Shown here in pieces: positions 12,901-22,784 of a stretch of DNA of 64,000 nucleotides. Below the pieces are notes generated by a model that was not told where the DNA came from, made no database searches, and saw nothing but the letters and a program-made list of their open reading frames with translations. The DNA is from Anaeramoeba flamelloides. Its lineage: Eukaryota; Metamonada; Anaeramoebidae. Location of the stretch: contig JANTQA010000060.1 in assembly GCA_027625915.1 (NCBI GenBank), positions 2,728,001-2,792,000 of the forward strand, given 5' to 3'. Numbering within the stretch: position 1 is the stretch's first letter; each line of letters starts with the position of its first letter. A program made the translations under genes and the position numbers.

Positions 12901-13094
12901 TCGATCATAATGGAAATTACTATTGTGAAAAATGTCTTGAAAAGGTTACTCAAACAAGAACAGTGGTTCAATCGGGTGGTTCTAGTCGTTCGGGTGGATC
13001 AAGATTTACAACCTCTGTAAGAAGTCAACCAAAGAGAACAGTGCAAAAGGTTAGGCCAAGAAAAGAAAAAACAAATTACGTGTTTAAATTTTAG
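6998..13094 (+). CDS. Nine-LIM-domain protein, nine exons (about 735 aa)
   Basis: Likely adaptor protein of the actin cytoskeleton, by LIM family analogy. Exons by GT-AG and frame: 6998-7149, 7346-7748, 8269-8475, 10692-10901, 11065-11274, 11447-11659, 11787-11999, 12325-12537, 12708-13094. LIM1 (exons 1-2) is CRP/CRIP-like: CPRC...HKTC..C..C...CKTC followed by a GYGSGG motif. Eight more LIM domains follow the pattern CxxC-x17-HxxCxxCxxC-x17-CxxC. From exon 2 on, every intron is phase 0 and cuts a LIM domain just before its final (Y)YCxRC pair, so each internal exon carries the end of one LIM, a TSV-type linker and the start of the next. Exons 6-8 are 213 bases and roughly 95% alike. The start resembles the CRIP N-terminus. 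The C-terminus is basic and Ser/Gly-rich. Exon boundaries are inferred without transcript data; function is inference. Confidence 0.88.
9583..9627. repeat. 9-base tandem repeat (TTTCTGTGA, about 5 units)
   Basis: Five head-to-tail copies of TTTCTGTGA with single changes (CGA and TTGA variants) lie in the third intron of the LIM gene. Directly visible; no function suggested. Confidence 0.8.
9850..10110. repeat. Dispersed repeat, family 11, copy B
   Basis: Relative of 6106-6370 and 50590-50830, inside the 2.2 kb third intron of the LIM gene. Shared blocks: CTGATAAATTCAATAAAATTTT, AACATTTTGAAGA, ATACTTTATTCAAA and CTCAAACAAATAT. Its presence explains part of this intron's unusual length. Confidence 0.5.
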
Positions 13095-13555
13095 AATCCA
13101 AATTTCTTTTTTTCTTTTTTTCTTTTTTCTTTTTTCTTATTTTTTTATTTTTTTATTTTTAACCAAAACTCCACAAGTATTTTGATCATTTTAATATCAT
13201 TAATAACTTTTATTTTCATTATTCAAAATTTATAAATGGAGAATACTTATACACTCCCTTTTAATATATTTTTCATATATTTACAGTTATAACTTTTAAT
13301 TAAATTTATCAAAAACAAATATTTGAACTTTTATATCAAAAAAAAATAAATAAAAATGATACTAAATAAGAATCAATAATATTCAAAGTCCATTTTTTTT
13401 TTAATTTTTTTATTTATCTAGTTTTTTATTGAGAGAAAGGAGTAATTAAAGAAAATTTTATCAAAAAAAAAAAAAAGTGACCAAGAAAAATAATTAAAAT
13501 ATCAAATTGAATAAAATAATAATATCATTTACATGACCAAATTAAAAATTTATCC

Positions 13556-14175
13556 ACTATCGGTAGGTTTTTTTAATTTGAGAAATAAAAAGAAAATTTC
13601 TTCAATTTTTTTTTATTTCTTGAATTAAAAAAAATTGCTATTAGGTTTTCTTGAATTTTCTGTTTATTTGAAAAATAGATATTCGAAGGTTTTTTTGAGT
13701 TTTCTATTTATTTGTGAATTGTTCTAGGTTTTTTTGAGGTTTTCTATTTTATTTGTTAAGTGTTCTACGTTTTTTTTGAGGTTTTCTATTTTATTTAAAA
13801 AACCGATAGATTTTCGTTAGTTTTTTTTTTACTTTAGAAATAAAACAGAAAACGTCAAAAAGACCTAGAACACTTCACAAATAAAATAGAAAACCTCAAG
13901 AAAACCACCGTTAATGTTCCAGAATTTAAAAAAATAGAGTAAACTCAAAGATTTTGCTCAATTCTTTCGAACCTTGGTAAAGCTAGGCACTCTACGGCAC
14001 TTGAAGAAACTTTTCGTTAGTCTTTCTAGATAAGGAAAGAATAGAGAAAATCAAAGATTTTCCTAAATTCTTTTAAACGCAGGAAAAGGACAATTAGTTT
14101 TGTTTTAATTTTTGAAATAAAAAATTGATTAAAATTTTCTTTTTATTTCTCAAATTAAAAAAACCTACTGATAGG
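13556..14175. mobile_element. Foldback element with internal tandem repeats
   Basis: The ends form an inverted repeat of at least 40 bases: CTATCGGTAGGTTTTTTTAA on the left against the reverse complement of the right end CTACTGATAG. Inside are several imperfect copies of a ~45-base unit containing GTTCTAGGTTTTTTTGAGG and TTTTCTATTTTATTT, and an inverted group of the same unit near 13850-13910. Related units occur at 26740-27070 and 60735-60900. No coding frame. Confidence 0.6.
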
Positions 14176-14811
14176 CTTTTTGTAATCTAAAATAAATAAG
14201 TTAAACTTTTGGTTTTACTATATTATTTTGAATTCTGGAAATCCTAGACATTCTATAGCACTCTATAGCACTCTGCGACACATGGCGGACCACCCACAGA
14301 ATTCACAGTATGGATAAAAATCTGATAAAAAGATTCTGTATAAGAAATTGTTTTATAATTTTTCTTTTTTTTTATCTCAAAGATCTAAAGTGAAAATTTA
14401 TTTTTTTTGGAATAAACGAAAATAATTATTTGACACATATGAATTAAAAAGTAAAATATATTCATATTTCAAAAGGTTTCTAAGATAAATATTTTTATTT
14501 ATAAATATTTTTTTAGAAATTATCAAATGAAAAGATATTTCTTTAATTTTTGTCAAAGATGAAAGGCAATAGTACAATTTATTGTTTTTTTTTTTGGAAG
14601 TTTTTATAATTTGAAAAACATTTATTAGTTCAAAAAGTAGAATCAAATTAATAAATTGCTTATAATGGGTTAACATTTCATAAGTCAAAACACAAATTCA
14701 AAGGATTTTTTTTGAAGATCCTAAAAAAATTACATTATCTTTTTTAAAAATACTACTCCCTTAAAACAATTTTTTTCTTACTTTTATTTATTAATATTTT
14801 TTAAAATCCAA

Positions 14812-15018
14812 TTTCAAAAATTGTGAGTCATCTGATATAATAAATTGAAAAAATAATAATTACACAACAATATTCAAGGACAATTAATAATAAAATCTTA
14901 TTCATAATTCAATTTTAAATCATTCCAAATATATAAAAAGCTGATTGGTCAAAAATTAAAATAAAAAAAAAAAACCAAAAACTTTGAAAAAAAAAAGTGA
15001 ATCACAATTTTCGAAATG
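14812..15018. mobile_element. MITE family 2, copy A
   Basis: About 200 bases bounded by TTTCAAAAATTGTGAGTCA on the left and its approximate reverse complement (GTGAATCACAATTTTCGAAA) on the right. The interior shares the AATAAATTGAAAAAATAA and TAATAAATCTTATTCATAATTC-type blocks with the copy at 40178-40370. The target duplication is unclear. Confidence 0.7.
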
Positions 15019-17514
15019 AACATTGTATAGACTTTTTTTCTGAACTTTTACAGAAAAAAGGTTTAGAAATAGATTTTTTGTTGATTATTAAATTCATTTT
15101 AAAAGAAATTATTTAGTCTCATCTTTCTAAAATATTACTAGTCTTTCCCAATATCTTTTTATTTTACACTGAATTCCACAAAAAAAATAAAAAAAGTATC
15201 AAAAAAAAACAAAAAAAAAAACAAGAAATAAAAGAAAAAGAAAAAGAAAAAAAAAGACAAAATTTTTATTTATATTAGAAAAAATGATCTTATCCTGATA
15301 ATTGTCAAATTTTTTTCACAATAATATGGAATAAAACCATATAATTGGTTCCAATAACATCATAAAGTAGGTGATAATTTTTAAAAAATAACTGATTTTT
15401 TCAAGGAAAAGATTATTTTATCTATTATCGGCAATATATTTTATATATATCTTTCAGCTGTTTTTGGAAATTTTTGGTACAAATTAAATACATTCTAACA
15501 ATTTATCTATTATTTGTGGTCTATTAGAATTGCATAGTTGTTAATTTTAGAATCGATGGTATGTATACCAACTTTAAAAAAGAACAATAAAAAAATAAAT
15601 TATGTATTTTCATTTTTTATTCGAACTTTTTATCAATGTCCTTATTCACGAACGTGTCCATTAGAGGTTATATAGTTGATAGGAAGTGATGAATTTATCA
15701 ATGTTGGAAAATTATTTTTTTTTTCGATAATACATCAATAGTGTCAGGAATGATATATATCCATTAAATTGTAAATAACTATTATTTTTGAGGGTCAGTG
15801 TTTGTTTATTTCTTAATTTACTCCTTATCAAAAGCTAAGAACTTTTTCATTTTTTATTTTTGAATTGGTTCACATTTTCTGAAAAGGTAAGGACATTTTA
15901 TTTTAAAAGATCTTAATTCCACTTAACTCAATTAAAACTAATTAAATAGTCAAAATTGTTAAAAACAATTAATTCCTTCTTAATAATAATTTAATTAGTT
16001 TTTTTTTTTGGTAGGACATTATTTGAATAAAAGAGATAAATGCTTCAGATCTAAATTTTATATTATATTTTTCAAGAATGAAAAGTGATAGTCATTTTTT
16101 TTGATTCATCAACTTTTTTTTTCGAAAAGAGGTTTAATAATAGTATAATTATTTTAGGATGGAGAAACATATCGCAATATTTTATGGGTTTAAAAAACGT
16201 TTGAATCTTTTTCATTTTACAGTTTTCATTATTGACTTTAAACATTAACTTATTTAGTAGAAAAAAATGTTTCTATTTTTTATTTTATTTGTTGGAAATA
16301 TATACTAATTAGCTTATTTTGAAAGACCCAAAATTACTACTGATTTACTCATTGTTCATATTTAACTTGCTTTTATATTATCAATTACAAATAGAAGGCC
16401 TGAAAAGATTATTTTTATTTGAAATCAAAAAAAATGCCATACTTTTTTTGAAGATAGTGATTTTTGTTTTAAATTTTTAAACAATAGATTTTATTTTATT
16501 TTGATAGACATTTTATTTTTTTTGCTGGTAAAAAAATTTCTTTAATGTGAGATACACCAAAATTTCATTACCTAAAACACAAAAACCATGTTTTAAATTA
16601 AATACTTACTATTTCCTACTTCTTGTACCAATGAAAAATCTAATTCCATATTCAATAGTGTATCTAATTTCAAATCAATTATGATGTTAAGCATTAATAT
16701 TTTGTATAAAAATTATAATTTGAAGAATCAAATTTGCCGATAAAGTTTTTTAATTCTTTCAATTATTAAACCAAAACTTGATTTTTTCAAAAGAAAACAC
16801 TTCTCTCTTCTAAGAACTTACTCTTTCTTTTGAGAACTTTTTCATTCTTGTTACAATTTGTTTTTTTACTAATAGAAATCTAAAAAGCCAAGATCATTTT
16901 TACTTTTTATTTGTTTTCATTTCTTTGATCATTTTAACTTCACACGCCTTCTCAAAAAAAAAAACAAGTCTTATATTTTGTTGAGAGTTTGTACCAAATC
17001 AACATATCAAATTGAAACAATCATATTTTTAAAGTTACTTGAATATTTGAAAAGTTTTTAGTCCCTTCAACTAAAGAATTTATTTATGAAAAAAAGCTTT
17101 TTTGTACCTTGGATCTCTTACTATCACAAAGCGAGAATAAAACTAACTTTTTGCAATTTGTTTAATTTTCATTTTTTGCAATTTAGTTAAAAAAAAAAAC
17201 TTTTTCTTTTTTCTTTTGTTTTTGACTAACTTTTGTAAGTTCGAATTTTTTCAATTTCGTTTTTTATCTTTTTCTACAGTTATCAATAATTTCTAAAAGT
17301 TGATCGCAACAAAAACAATTGAAATTTTCTTCATCAAAAAAAATTTTTTCACCTTTTAACAAAATTACAAAAAAAGATCTTTCAAATTTTGATTTGACAA
17401 CAAAAGTTTATTTCTTTCGTAATTGTTCTCAAAGTTGATTTCATCGACGGAAAAAATCCAACACTGCAAAAAACACTTTTTTAACAAAAAAAAAAATAAA
17501 AAAAAAACTACAAA

Positions 17515-20490
17515 ATGGGAAATAAATCGATCAGCCAACTATTTGACAAGGCAAATTTGTTAGTTGAAAAAAAAGAATATGAAAAAGCGGAAAAAATGTT
17601 TAACAAAGCAATTGACAAGCGCCCAACAGATTATCGTGGATACGAAGGAATGGGGAACTTGCTCTATGCACAAGGCAATTCCAAAGCAGCTGCTTCCTAT
17701 TTACGGAAGGCACTGATGTATGAGTCTAGTTCACATGCAATTAATTACCGGCTCGCCAAAATTTTATATGCGATGAACGAATATGAGGAATCACAAGAAT
17801 ATTTCGAAAAGGCCATCCAATTAAACAAAGAGGATCCAAAGTCACATTCGGGTCTGGGAAATATTTTTGTGAAGATTGGGAAACTTGGGAAAGCCATTAA
17901 ACAGTTTTCTGTTGCCTTAAAACTGGATCCAAAGGATTCCACTGTGCATTTTGAATACGGTTGTGCGCTTTATAACATGGAAAAATATGAAGAGTGCCTC
18001 AAAGCCTTCAAGCACACTGTCGTTTTGAAACCAGACAATGATTTGGCTTGGTACCAACTCGGAAAAGGAAACGAAAAGCTAAATAGGATCGAGGATGCGA
18101 TAAAAAATTTCACAAAGGCATGTGAATTAAACCCAGAATTTGGCTTAGCATTTCGTGATTGCGGAATCTTACAATACAAATTACAGCAATTAGACGAATC
18201 CTTGAATTCGCTGCAAAGGGCTTCCGAATTATTGGATAGCGATTCCTTAACGTTCTTGAATCTTGGCTTTGTTCAATGTGAAAATGAGAAACCAAACGAG
18301 GCATACAAGTATTTTACAAAAAGTAAGGAACTTTATTTAAAGAATAATAAAATTCCCCAAGAAATTGAAAAAAATAATGAAACAAAATTAGAAAAAAAAA
18401 AGGAGAAAAAAACAGAATCAGAAACGAAATCAGAAACAGGATCAGAAAAAGAAAACAAAAACGAAAAGGAGAAAGAAAAAGAACAACAGAATGAAACGAA
18501 ATCAGGATCAGAATCACCATCAGAATCAGAAACAGGATCAGAAAATGAAAAGCAAAATGAAAAGGAAAACGAAAAAGAGAAAGAAAGAAAATCAGAATCA
18601 GAACCAGGATCAGAAACAGGATCAGAAAACAAAAATGAAAAAGAAAAGAAAAAAGAAAAAGAGAACGAAAACGAAAGCGAAAAGGAAAAGGAAAAGGAAA
18701 GCGAGCAAGAACCAAAATCAGGAAAAGAAAAGGAAAACAAAATAAAAGATAACGAAAAAGTCAACAAAATGACCCAAAAACAAATTGAAAACAGAATTAT
18801 TTATTATGAATCTGTCTATGGACAGGGCATGTCATTATTTTTATTAAGACAATTCGAAAAATCAAAAATTCATTTTTTACAAATCATCAAAATGGATTTA
18901 CCGTCCATTAGAAAAATTAAAAAATTAGTGAAAGATTCTGCTTTGTTTATAAAAAAAATAGAATACCGAGAAAAATTTCAAAAGGAGTTACTAATTGCAC
19001 AAAACAACGGACCTGAATTTAAAAAAATTGATTGGGGAGAATTGCCCATCCAATTAAACCAGTCTGATTGTTTAAAAATAAGCAAATTAATTAAGGAAAA
19101 TGGGTATCTTACGACCATCAAATTATATGGGAACCATAGAATTGAAAGTGATTCCTTATCGAAAATCATTGAATCGATAAACCATTCTAACACGATTGAA
19201 AAAATAAAAATCTCTGGCTTAACACCTGAAATGTCCCGAATAATTGGTGAATTGATCAATAACGAAAACAAAAAAAATAAAATCAAATCAATGGGGTTAT
19301 CATTTACTGAAATAGGATCGAAAAGAATTGAATATATCTGCGAGGCATTACATTCCAACAAGTCGGTAATGAAACTGCAACTGCAATTATTTAATTGTGG
19401 CATTGGCAGCGCCAAAATAATAAACGAAATGTTGAAAAACAATAAGTCGATATCAGAATTTAAATTATCAAATAGCAAGATTAATTGCAAAGTTTTGAAA
19501 ACATTCATTGACGGTCTGTCCCAAAACAACACAATTCGAATTTTGGATTTATCAAATAACCAAATAGAGGCCGCTGGCTGCAAGGCAATAGCAAAGGTAT
19601 TAACTAAAAACCAAACCATAGTATCGTTAAATTTGTCCAATAACCCGATTGCAGAAAAGGGGTTTGAAAACATTTGTAAGGCGATCAAAAAGAATCATTC
19701 CTTGGAAAATTTGGAATTAAATGGGCATGTGTTTGGCAAGTTGCAAGCCAAAATGATGTCTTCTGTTTTAGAGCACAATTTGTATCTTATACAAGTACAC
19801 TTCCAAGTAGACACGGACACACAACGCCATACAACAATGGTCAAAATTAAGGAAAAATTAGAAAGGAATAGACAATTGGCCCTGCCAATTAAAAGAGACT
19901 TTATTAACCTCTTAAACAATGGGCATATTTCCGATTTTAAAATACATGGCATACCTTTACACAAATTGATGTTACAGTGCAGAATGCCCGAAAATATAAG
20001 TTGGAACAATATTCTTTCAATTTTGAATCAATATTCGAAAAGCCAAGTAGCAGATTTTTTATTTTGGGTTTACGGAGACTTTATGAAAGCCTCAAACAAC
20101 GTCCCGCAAATTGCAGAAAAGCTTGGCGTCAAGAATCTAAACGATTTTTCCCTTTTAAACTCTTTAAAAAATTTATATAACGACCAAGATTCTAAAGATT
20201 TCGAAATTTCTTGTGGAAACAATATAATCAAAGCTCATAGAATGGTTTTGGTTGCTAGAAGTGGGTTTTTTAGAAAATTAATCTTAGATTCAAATGACCA
20301 ATTATCGTACTTTAAAGACAAGTCTGGTAAATCACCACAAGCGTTAAACACACTCATACAGTATATGTACACAGACAAAATCAATTCTGAAATGAACGAA
20401 ACGGTTTTATTAGAATTGGAGGATGCAGTTGAATATTATCAATTAAATAGAAGATCCTCTTTAAAAGAACTTTTTTCTTTTGAAGACTAA
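17515..20490 (+). CDS. TPR-LRR-BTB multidomain protein (991 aa)
   Basis: Single-exon gene for a large interaction protein. Residues ~4-280 form about eight TPR repeats of 34 residues (for example KAEKMFNKAIDKRPTDYRGY, then repeated A...F.KA...P pattern). Residues ~281-421 are an E/K/S/N-rich low-complexity linker with repeated ETGSE-type units. Residues ~500-770 are ribonuclease-inhibitor-type leucine-rich repeats, clearest at LDLSNNQIEAAGCKAIAKVL and LNLSNNPIAEKGFENICKAI. Two BTB/POZ-like units follow: a weak one at ~795-890 (ISDFKI...HKLML...FLFWVYGD) and a clearer one at ~895-985 (DFEISCGNNIIKAHRMVLVA, later LIQYMYTD). BTB proteins often serve as Cul3 adaptors, but no Cul3-binding 3-box or BACK domain was recognised, so that role is speculative. 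The N-terminus begins MGNKSIS, which does not clearly fit the myristoylation consensus. No named orthologue recognised. Confidence 0.85.
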   Translation: MGNKSISQLFDKANLLVEKKEYEKAEKMFNKAIDKRPTDYRGYEGMGNLLYAQGNSKAAASYLRKALMYESSSHAINYRLAKILYAMNEYEESQEYFEKAIQLNKEDPKSHSGLGNIFVKIGKLGKAIKQFSVALKLDPKDSTVHFEYGCALYNMEKYEECLKAFKHTVVLKPDNDLAWYQLGKGNEKLNRIEDAIKNFTKACELNPEFGLAFRDCGILQYKLQQLDESLNSLQRASELLDSDSLTFLNLGFVQCENEKPNEAYKYFTKSKELYLKNNKIPQEIEKNNETKLEKKKEKKTESETKSETGSEKENKNEKEKEKEQQNETKSGSESPSESETGSENEKQNEKENEKEKERKSESEPGSETGSENKNEKEKKKEKENENESEKEKEKESEQEPKSGKEKENKIKDNEKVNKMTQKQIENRIIYYESVYGQGMSLFLLRQFEKSKIHFLQIIKMDLPSIRKIKKLVKDSALFIKKIEYREKFQKELLIAQNNGPEFKKIDWGELPIQLNQSDCLKISKLIKENGYLTTIKLYGNHRIESDSLSKIIESINHSNTIEKIKISGLTPEMSRIIGELINNENKKNKIKSMGLSFTEIGSKRIEYICEALHSNKSVMKLQLQLFNCGIGSAKIINEMLKNNKSISEFKLSNSKINCKVLKTFIDGLSQNNTIRILDLSNNQIEAAGCKAIAKVLTKNQTIVSLNLSNNPIAEKGFENICKAIKKNHSLENLELNGHVFGKLQAKMMSSVLEHNLYLIQVHFQVDTDTQRHTTMVKIKEKLERNRQLALPIKRDFINLLNNGHISDFKIHGIPLHKLMLQCRMPENISWNNILSILNQYSKSQVADFLFWVYGDFMKASNNVPQIAEKLGVKNLNDFSLLNSLKNLYNDQDSKDFEISCGNNIIKAHRMVLVARSGFFRKLILDSNDQLSYFKDKSGKSPQALNTLIQYMYTDKINSEMNETVLLELEDAVEYYQLNRRSSLKELFSFED

Positions 20491-22784
20491 TTCTTTTTTT
20501 TTTCTTAATACTCTGAAAATTGTTTTTCTCTTTTTATTTTTATTTTTATTTGTTTCTTGCTATCTCTTTATTCTCTGTCTCTTTATTTATTTTTTGTTTT
20601 TTTTTTTTGAAATTAAATAATAATTTTCTTTTTATATTTTTAATAAAAAAATTATTCAAGACATTATTTTATTATAAAATGCATTTTTAATATTTGGTTT
20701 ATTGAAAAAACCACAGATTTTCATAACTTTTTTTAATTATGAACTTTGTAATTGAACAGTATCCAAGTTATCAACAACTTTTTAAAACAAATAGAGAAAA
20801 AAATGGATTGTTTTACAACGAATAATGTAACAGTGGCTTTGTTGACAAGAAAACATTTAAAAATGTATTTAAAAAAAAAAGTTTCGAGTAAAAAAAAATC
20901 AGCAAAATAACGATCAAAAAAGCTGATTAGTATACCAAAATAAAAGCACTTATTTTGCTGAATAAAAAATCATCTTGATATATTTTTTTCTGTCTAATCT
21001 CTTCCAAATATCATTTAATTCGTATAAGAGACTATTTTACAATTTTGATACATAATTAAGAATAAAATCAATTACAACAAAAAATTACAAAATTAGATTG
21101 TATGTTTTTTCAAAAATTTAACTTGACTTTTTATTTCATCATAGACAAATACAAGTTTAATAATTAGGCTGAATTGTTTATTTATTTATTTATTTATTTA
21201 TTTATTTTGAAAACTAAGCTAAAAAAAAGTAAAATAGAAACAATTTCCTCTGAATATTTATATTGACCATCTCTAGAAAACATATCTTTCTTAAACAATA
21301 CTCTTTTGATTTAGATTATTCTTGAATTTTTCAAATTTATTATTTATTTTTTGATATTTATTTATCCTTAAAGATCCTCACTACTTCAACTAAAAAAAGC
21401 ACAAGCTATTTAACACAGTGTTCGTAAAATGAAAAAGATATTTTTCTTTCTGGGTGTTATAAAAAATACTATATCAAGAAAAATATATTACATATTTTCT
21501 CAAATTCATTCAAATAATGTTCTTTATTTTTATCAAAAAATAAAACAAAAAAAAAAAATAGGAAAAATGATAATTTGATATATCTATATGTACAAAAGAT
21601 GAACAATATTATATTTTGAGATTTTACCATTTTACTGTGAAAGATAGATTCCTTAATAAAAAATATTATAATTTGTTAAGCATAACTTTACTTTTGGCTG
21701 ATCAGGCGCATTTTTTTCTTGTTTTTTTTTTAATTTTCATTACATAAACTAATTATTTTATATCCTATATTTTGATAATTTTTTTAGTTTGGTTTTATAA
21801 AAGACTGTTTTTGTTTGAATTTTTTTGATCAATTTCATTCCCATTTTAATAATGACTTCATAATTATACTACTCATCATAGTAATCCTTTGTTATATTGT
21901 TTATCGAAGTGAAATTTCTTCTTAAGTTGTGAAATTGTTCATAATCCTTTTCAAATTTGAAGAATGGATTCTAATTATTTTTTTACAATAAAACAATTTC
22001 AGAGTATTTAAAAACTAAATTAATAGGTATAATAATTTTATTCAATTTTTAATAATTGTGTCAATTAATCTGTTTTCAAATTGTATTTATGTTTGTAAAG
22101 GGAACCAAGAGTTTTCAGATTGAAAAATACAAATATAATTTTACATATTGAATTAAAAAAAAAAAAAACCAAAAGATAAAATAAATTTAAAATAGCAATA
22201 TCTTACTTTATAAATCTATTTTAACTCTACTTTTTGGATCCAATTAGAACCCAGATATCAATGATCCTTTTAAAATTTAGCACAAAAAAATAAAATATTA
22301 ATAAATTCACATAAATTCAATAATTTTTTTATATTCTATTTTTTTAATAAATATCAATTTTCAAAATAATTTACTTTTTTTTTAGATAAATTTTTTAATT
22401 TGATCCTTTATTTTTAGAATTTCTCTCCAATATTCCGACTTTAAGAAAACAGATCATATTTACATAAGTTCTATTCCCAAGTTCTTTGATCGGTTGATGT
22501 TTAGGTATTATAGACACAAAAACACGCTGTTTATTTTGAAACACGAATTACTCTTTTCTGGCACATTATTTTTCATAAAAAGGAAAGTAAAAATTATCTC
22601 CCCTTATTATATAAATATTAGTATTTTCAAATATAATTATAAATATATGGGAACTTATCAATTCAATTTACAATTGATTTAGATAATCTTGATTGAAGAA
22701 ACTTCTCCCTTATATATTTAATCAATCATTTTTTAACATTTGGTTTAAACTTTCTTTTGATAAAATCTCTTCTTTGAATTCGAA
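20491..22784. other. Intergenic region between two TPR genes
   Basis: About 2.3 kb of AT-rich DNA without a supported gene. A TTTA microsatellite of about eight units lies at 21174-21208. The stretch 22230-22560 is a relative of the dispersed repeat at 5030-5480 (shared TTTGATCGGTTGATGT block). The open frame at 22494-22682 lies in that repeat and is not believed. Confidence 0.55.

Larger units (their letters stand above)
13095..17514. other. Intergenic region with foldback and MITE
   Basis: About 4.4 kb between the LIM and TPR-LRR-BTB genes. It holds a large foldback element (13556-14175) and an inverted-repeat element (14812-15018). 14180-14300 contains short repeats of CACTCTATAG. The remainder is AT-rich with no supported gene; 16600-16740 resembles part of the dispersed repeat at 5030-5480. 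The final 100 bases are A-rich and lead into the start codon at 17515. Confidence 0.55.

Noticed and set aside
18314-18767. Minus-strand and alternative-frame ORFs over the K/E-rich linker
   Set aside because: They are compositional shadows of the GAAAAAGAAAA repeats in the TPR-LRR-BTB gene.
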